Below, piece after piece: positions 62,424 through 64,000 of a stretch of 64,000 nt of DNA. Numbering within the stretch: position 1 is the stretch's first letter; every line of letters starts with the position of its first letter. The notes under the pieces are model-generated. The model was not told the origin of the DNA, did no database searches, and saw only the letters and a program-made list of their open reading frames with translations. Origin of the DNA: Mycobacterium seoulense (GTDB lineage: Bacteria; Actinomycetota; Actinomycetes; Mycobacteriales; Mycobacteriaceae); NCBI RefSeq assembly GCF_010731595.1, contig NZ_AP022582.1, positions 4,712,001 through 4,776,000 of the forward strand. The letters run 5' to 3'. The position numbers were made by a program, and so were the translations under genes.

Positions 62424-64000
62424 GTGGCCAGTCCGGACATTACGGCTTCCGCCGAGGTCCTCCCCCCCGACGCGCGTCGCATCATCAACGCGCTGGCGGA
62501 CGGCGCGCAGACCCCGGTCAAGGTTCTGGTCAGCGGGGGAATCGGTACGGGAAAGACCACCGTCCTCGCCGCCGTTCGGGATGCCTTGCGCGGTGCCGGG
62601 ATAACGGTGCTGACGCGGTCTCCGCGCGACGGGGACCGACCCGACGCGGCGGTTGTCATCGATGACGCGCAACTGTTGCCCGACGCCGAGCTGCTGGCGC
62701 TCGTTGAGCGCATCGCTGATCCCGCGGCGACGATCGTGGTGGCCGCCGAACCTTGCGAGCAACACACCACGCTGCGGACGCTGGCCACGGCCCTCGAACG
62801 GGAGCGGCCCCGCCTAGCGTTGGGTCCGCGGCCGGTCGCCGACCACTTCCTGGACAGCACGGCGGGGCTGCCGTTCTTGGTGCGGGCAGTGGCCGAGGCC
62901 GCGCAGGACCCGATGCAGGCGGCCAAGTTCGCATTGATCGACCGGCTGCGCCGCCTCGACGAGCCGACGCTGGACACGCTGCTCATCACGTCGTTGAGCC
63001 ACGGTTTGGGCACCGCCGATGTCGCTGCGGCACTGGACATCCCGGCGACGCAAGCGCTGCTGCTTGTCGACCGCGCGCGCGCAAGCGGGCTAATCGAGCC
63101 ATCGCACAGCCCGGGCTTCCTCCAATCGGTGCACGACGCCGTTGCCCAGCTCGTCGGCAACGCGCATCACCACCAGGTCGAGGCCGCACTGTTGCGTTCC
63201 CAGCTCGCCATGTCCACGTTGTCATCAGACCTCGCGCTGCGTCTCGCCGAACACGGACTGCGAGACCCCGATCTGGCGAGCATCCTGCGCCGTGAGGCGA
63301 CGCGGGCTCGCGGCCGGTCGGGCCGAGCCGCCCGGCTGTACCGCGCGGCGGCCGACGCCGGCGCCGAAGGGTTGTCGTGCCGGCTGGCCGACGCGCTGGC
63401 CCTGACCGGAGACTGCGCAGGCGCGGCGGCCCTGGCCGACGACTTGCTCGGTTCGGCGGACCTTGCCGAACGTGCCGCCGCGGTGCGGGTTGCGGCCAGC
63501 GCCGCCGCCCACGACGGCAATGCGGGGCAGGCGGCGGAGTTGTTCGGCTGGCTGGGACCCTATCCGGACGCGGTGGTCAGCGCCGCCGGCGCGATCACAC
63601 TGGCCGCGACGGGAGACCTCACGGCGGCGCACGCGGCGCTGCAGGTCCCGGGACAGGGGCCGCCGACGGCCGCCGCACGCGCCGCGCGCGGCCTCGCCGA
63701 AGGCCTGCTGAGGAGTATGAAAGAGCCGTACCCGGTGGCGGTGGCGAAGCTCGGCCAGGCGATCGCCGTGGGCGGGTCGATGGGTGAAGTGATCCCCGAC
63801 AGCCCGGCCGCATTGGTCACGCTGGCCGCGTTGCACGGCGGCGATTCGGTGCGGGCGCGCAGCGTCATCGGTCGCGCTGCCGTCCGCGCCGACGGCGACG
63901 GGTTCTTCGGGCGTCGGCACCTGCTGCTGCTCGGCTGGACGAAGATGCGCGACGGCCAGCTCGCGTCGGCCGGCGCCGACGCCGACGCCGCCTGCTCGGG
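62424..64000 (+). CDS. iniR: IniR-like ATPase/transcriptional regulator (Rv0339c-like), 5' part
   Basis: The first 525 codons of a large regulator that runs off the window. After VASPDITASAEVLPPDARRI, an AAA/NTPase domain has Walker A GGIGTGKT at 38-45 and Walker B VVIDD at about 77-81. Alanine-rich helical repeats follow from about 280 on, of the type seen in LuxR-type ATPase (MalT/LAL-like) regulators; the DNA-binding domain would be at the missing C-terminus. Rv0339c (832 residues) activates iniBAC in M. tuberculosis. The GTG at 62424 is the first good start; there is no strong ribosome-binding sequence. It is divergent from the IniB-like gene. Confidence 0.88.
   Translation, partial: MASPDITASAEVLPPDARRIINALADGAQTPVKVLVSGGIGTGKTTVLAAVRDALRGAGITVLTRSPRDGDRPDAAVVIDDAQLLPDAELLALVERIADPAATIVVAAEPCEQHTTLRTLATALERERPRLALGPRPVADHFLDSTAGLPFLVRAVAEAAQDPMQAAKFALIDRLRRLDEPTLDTLLITSLSHGLGTADVAAALDIPATQALLLVDRARASGLIEPSHSPGFLQSVHDAVAQLVGNAHHHQVEAALLRSQLAMSTLSSDLALRLAEHGLRDPDLASILRREATRARGRSGRAARLYRAAADAGAEGLSCRLADALALTGDCAGAAALADDLLGSADLAERAAAVRVAASAAAHDGNAGQAAELFGWLGPYPDAVVSAAGAITLAATGDLTAAHAALQVPGQGPPTAAARAARGLAEGLLRSMKEPYPVAVAKLGQAIAVGGSMGEVIPDSPAALVTLAALHGGDSVRARSVIGRAAVRADGDGFFGRRHLLLLGWTKMRDGQLASAGADADAACS

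Overview
The window is chromosomal DNA of a slow-growing Mycobacterium, most likely a member of or near the M. avium complex. This rests on the very high GC content, the PE/PPE/Esx proteins, a complete ESX-3 type VII secretion locus, an iniBAC cluster, and gene order that follows M. tuberculosis Rv0281-Rv0315 and Rv0339c-Rv0343. M. tuberculosis locus names below come from my knowledge of that genome, not from a search.

Region 1 (1-17166) is ESX-3: the 3' end of a methyltransferase gene, a PPE gene, a control region with a Zur-type box and two IdeR-like boxes, then eccA3-eccB3-eccC3-PE-PPE-esxG-esxH-espG3-eccD3-mycP3-eccE3. Most junctions overlap or nearly touch. The machine exports the EsxG/EsxH dimer and PE/PPE proteins and serves iron and zinc acquisition.

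Region 2 (17156-32903) follows Rv0293c-Rv0315, with several genes missing: an alpha/beta hydrolase, trans-aconitate methyltransferase, a sulfatase, BluB, small membrane proteins, a PAP2 phosphatase, an L,D-transpeptidase-fold protein, a SnoaL/TetR pair, an Hsp70-like membrane protein with a proline-rich tail, a DUF7159 protein, a DUF3060 protein, an MDR oxidoreductase and a GH16 glucanase.

Region 3 (32904-43012) holds envelope and lipid genes: a GT-C type membrane protein, two GAP-family proteins in tandem, a PAP2/diacylglycerol-kinase fusion, a polyol dehydrogenase, two DUF732 secreted proteins, a repeat-rich secreted protein with a strong terminator, and an L,D-transpeptidase.

Region 4 (43013-52900) looks accessory, with longer gaps and less extreme GC. 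It has PPE, broken PE, PPE and P450 genes in an order recalling part of ESX-5 loci. A 454-bp sequence is then present as two inverted copies flanking a methyltransferase and a DUF6065 gene, followed by a divergent PPE and a third DUF732 gene.

Region 5 (53102-64000) is the isoniazid-inducible cluster. On the minus strand it reads: IniB-like small protein, iniB (strongly expanded glycine-rich repeats), iniA, iniC and a second Hsp70-like membrane protein. The divergent regulator gene iniR runs off the window edge. A shared CGTTAGGGGAT element lies upstream of iniB and of the IniB-like gene. I saw no tRNA, rRNA, CRISPR array or transposase.
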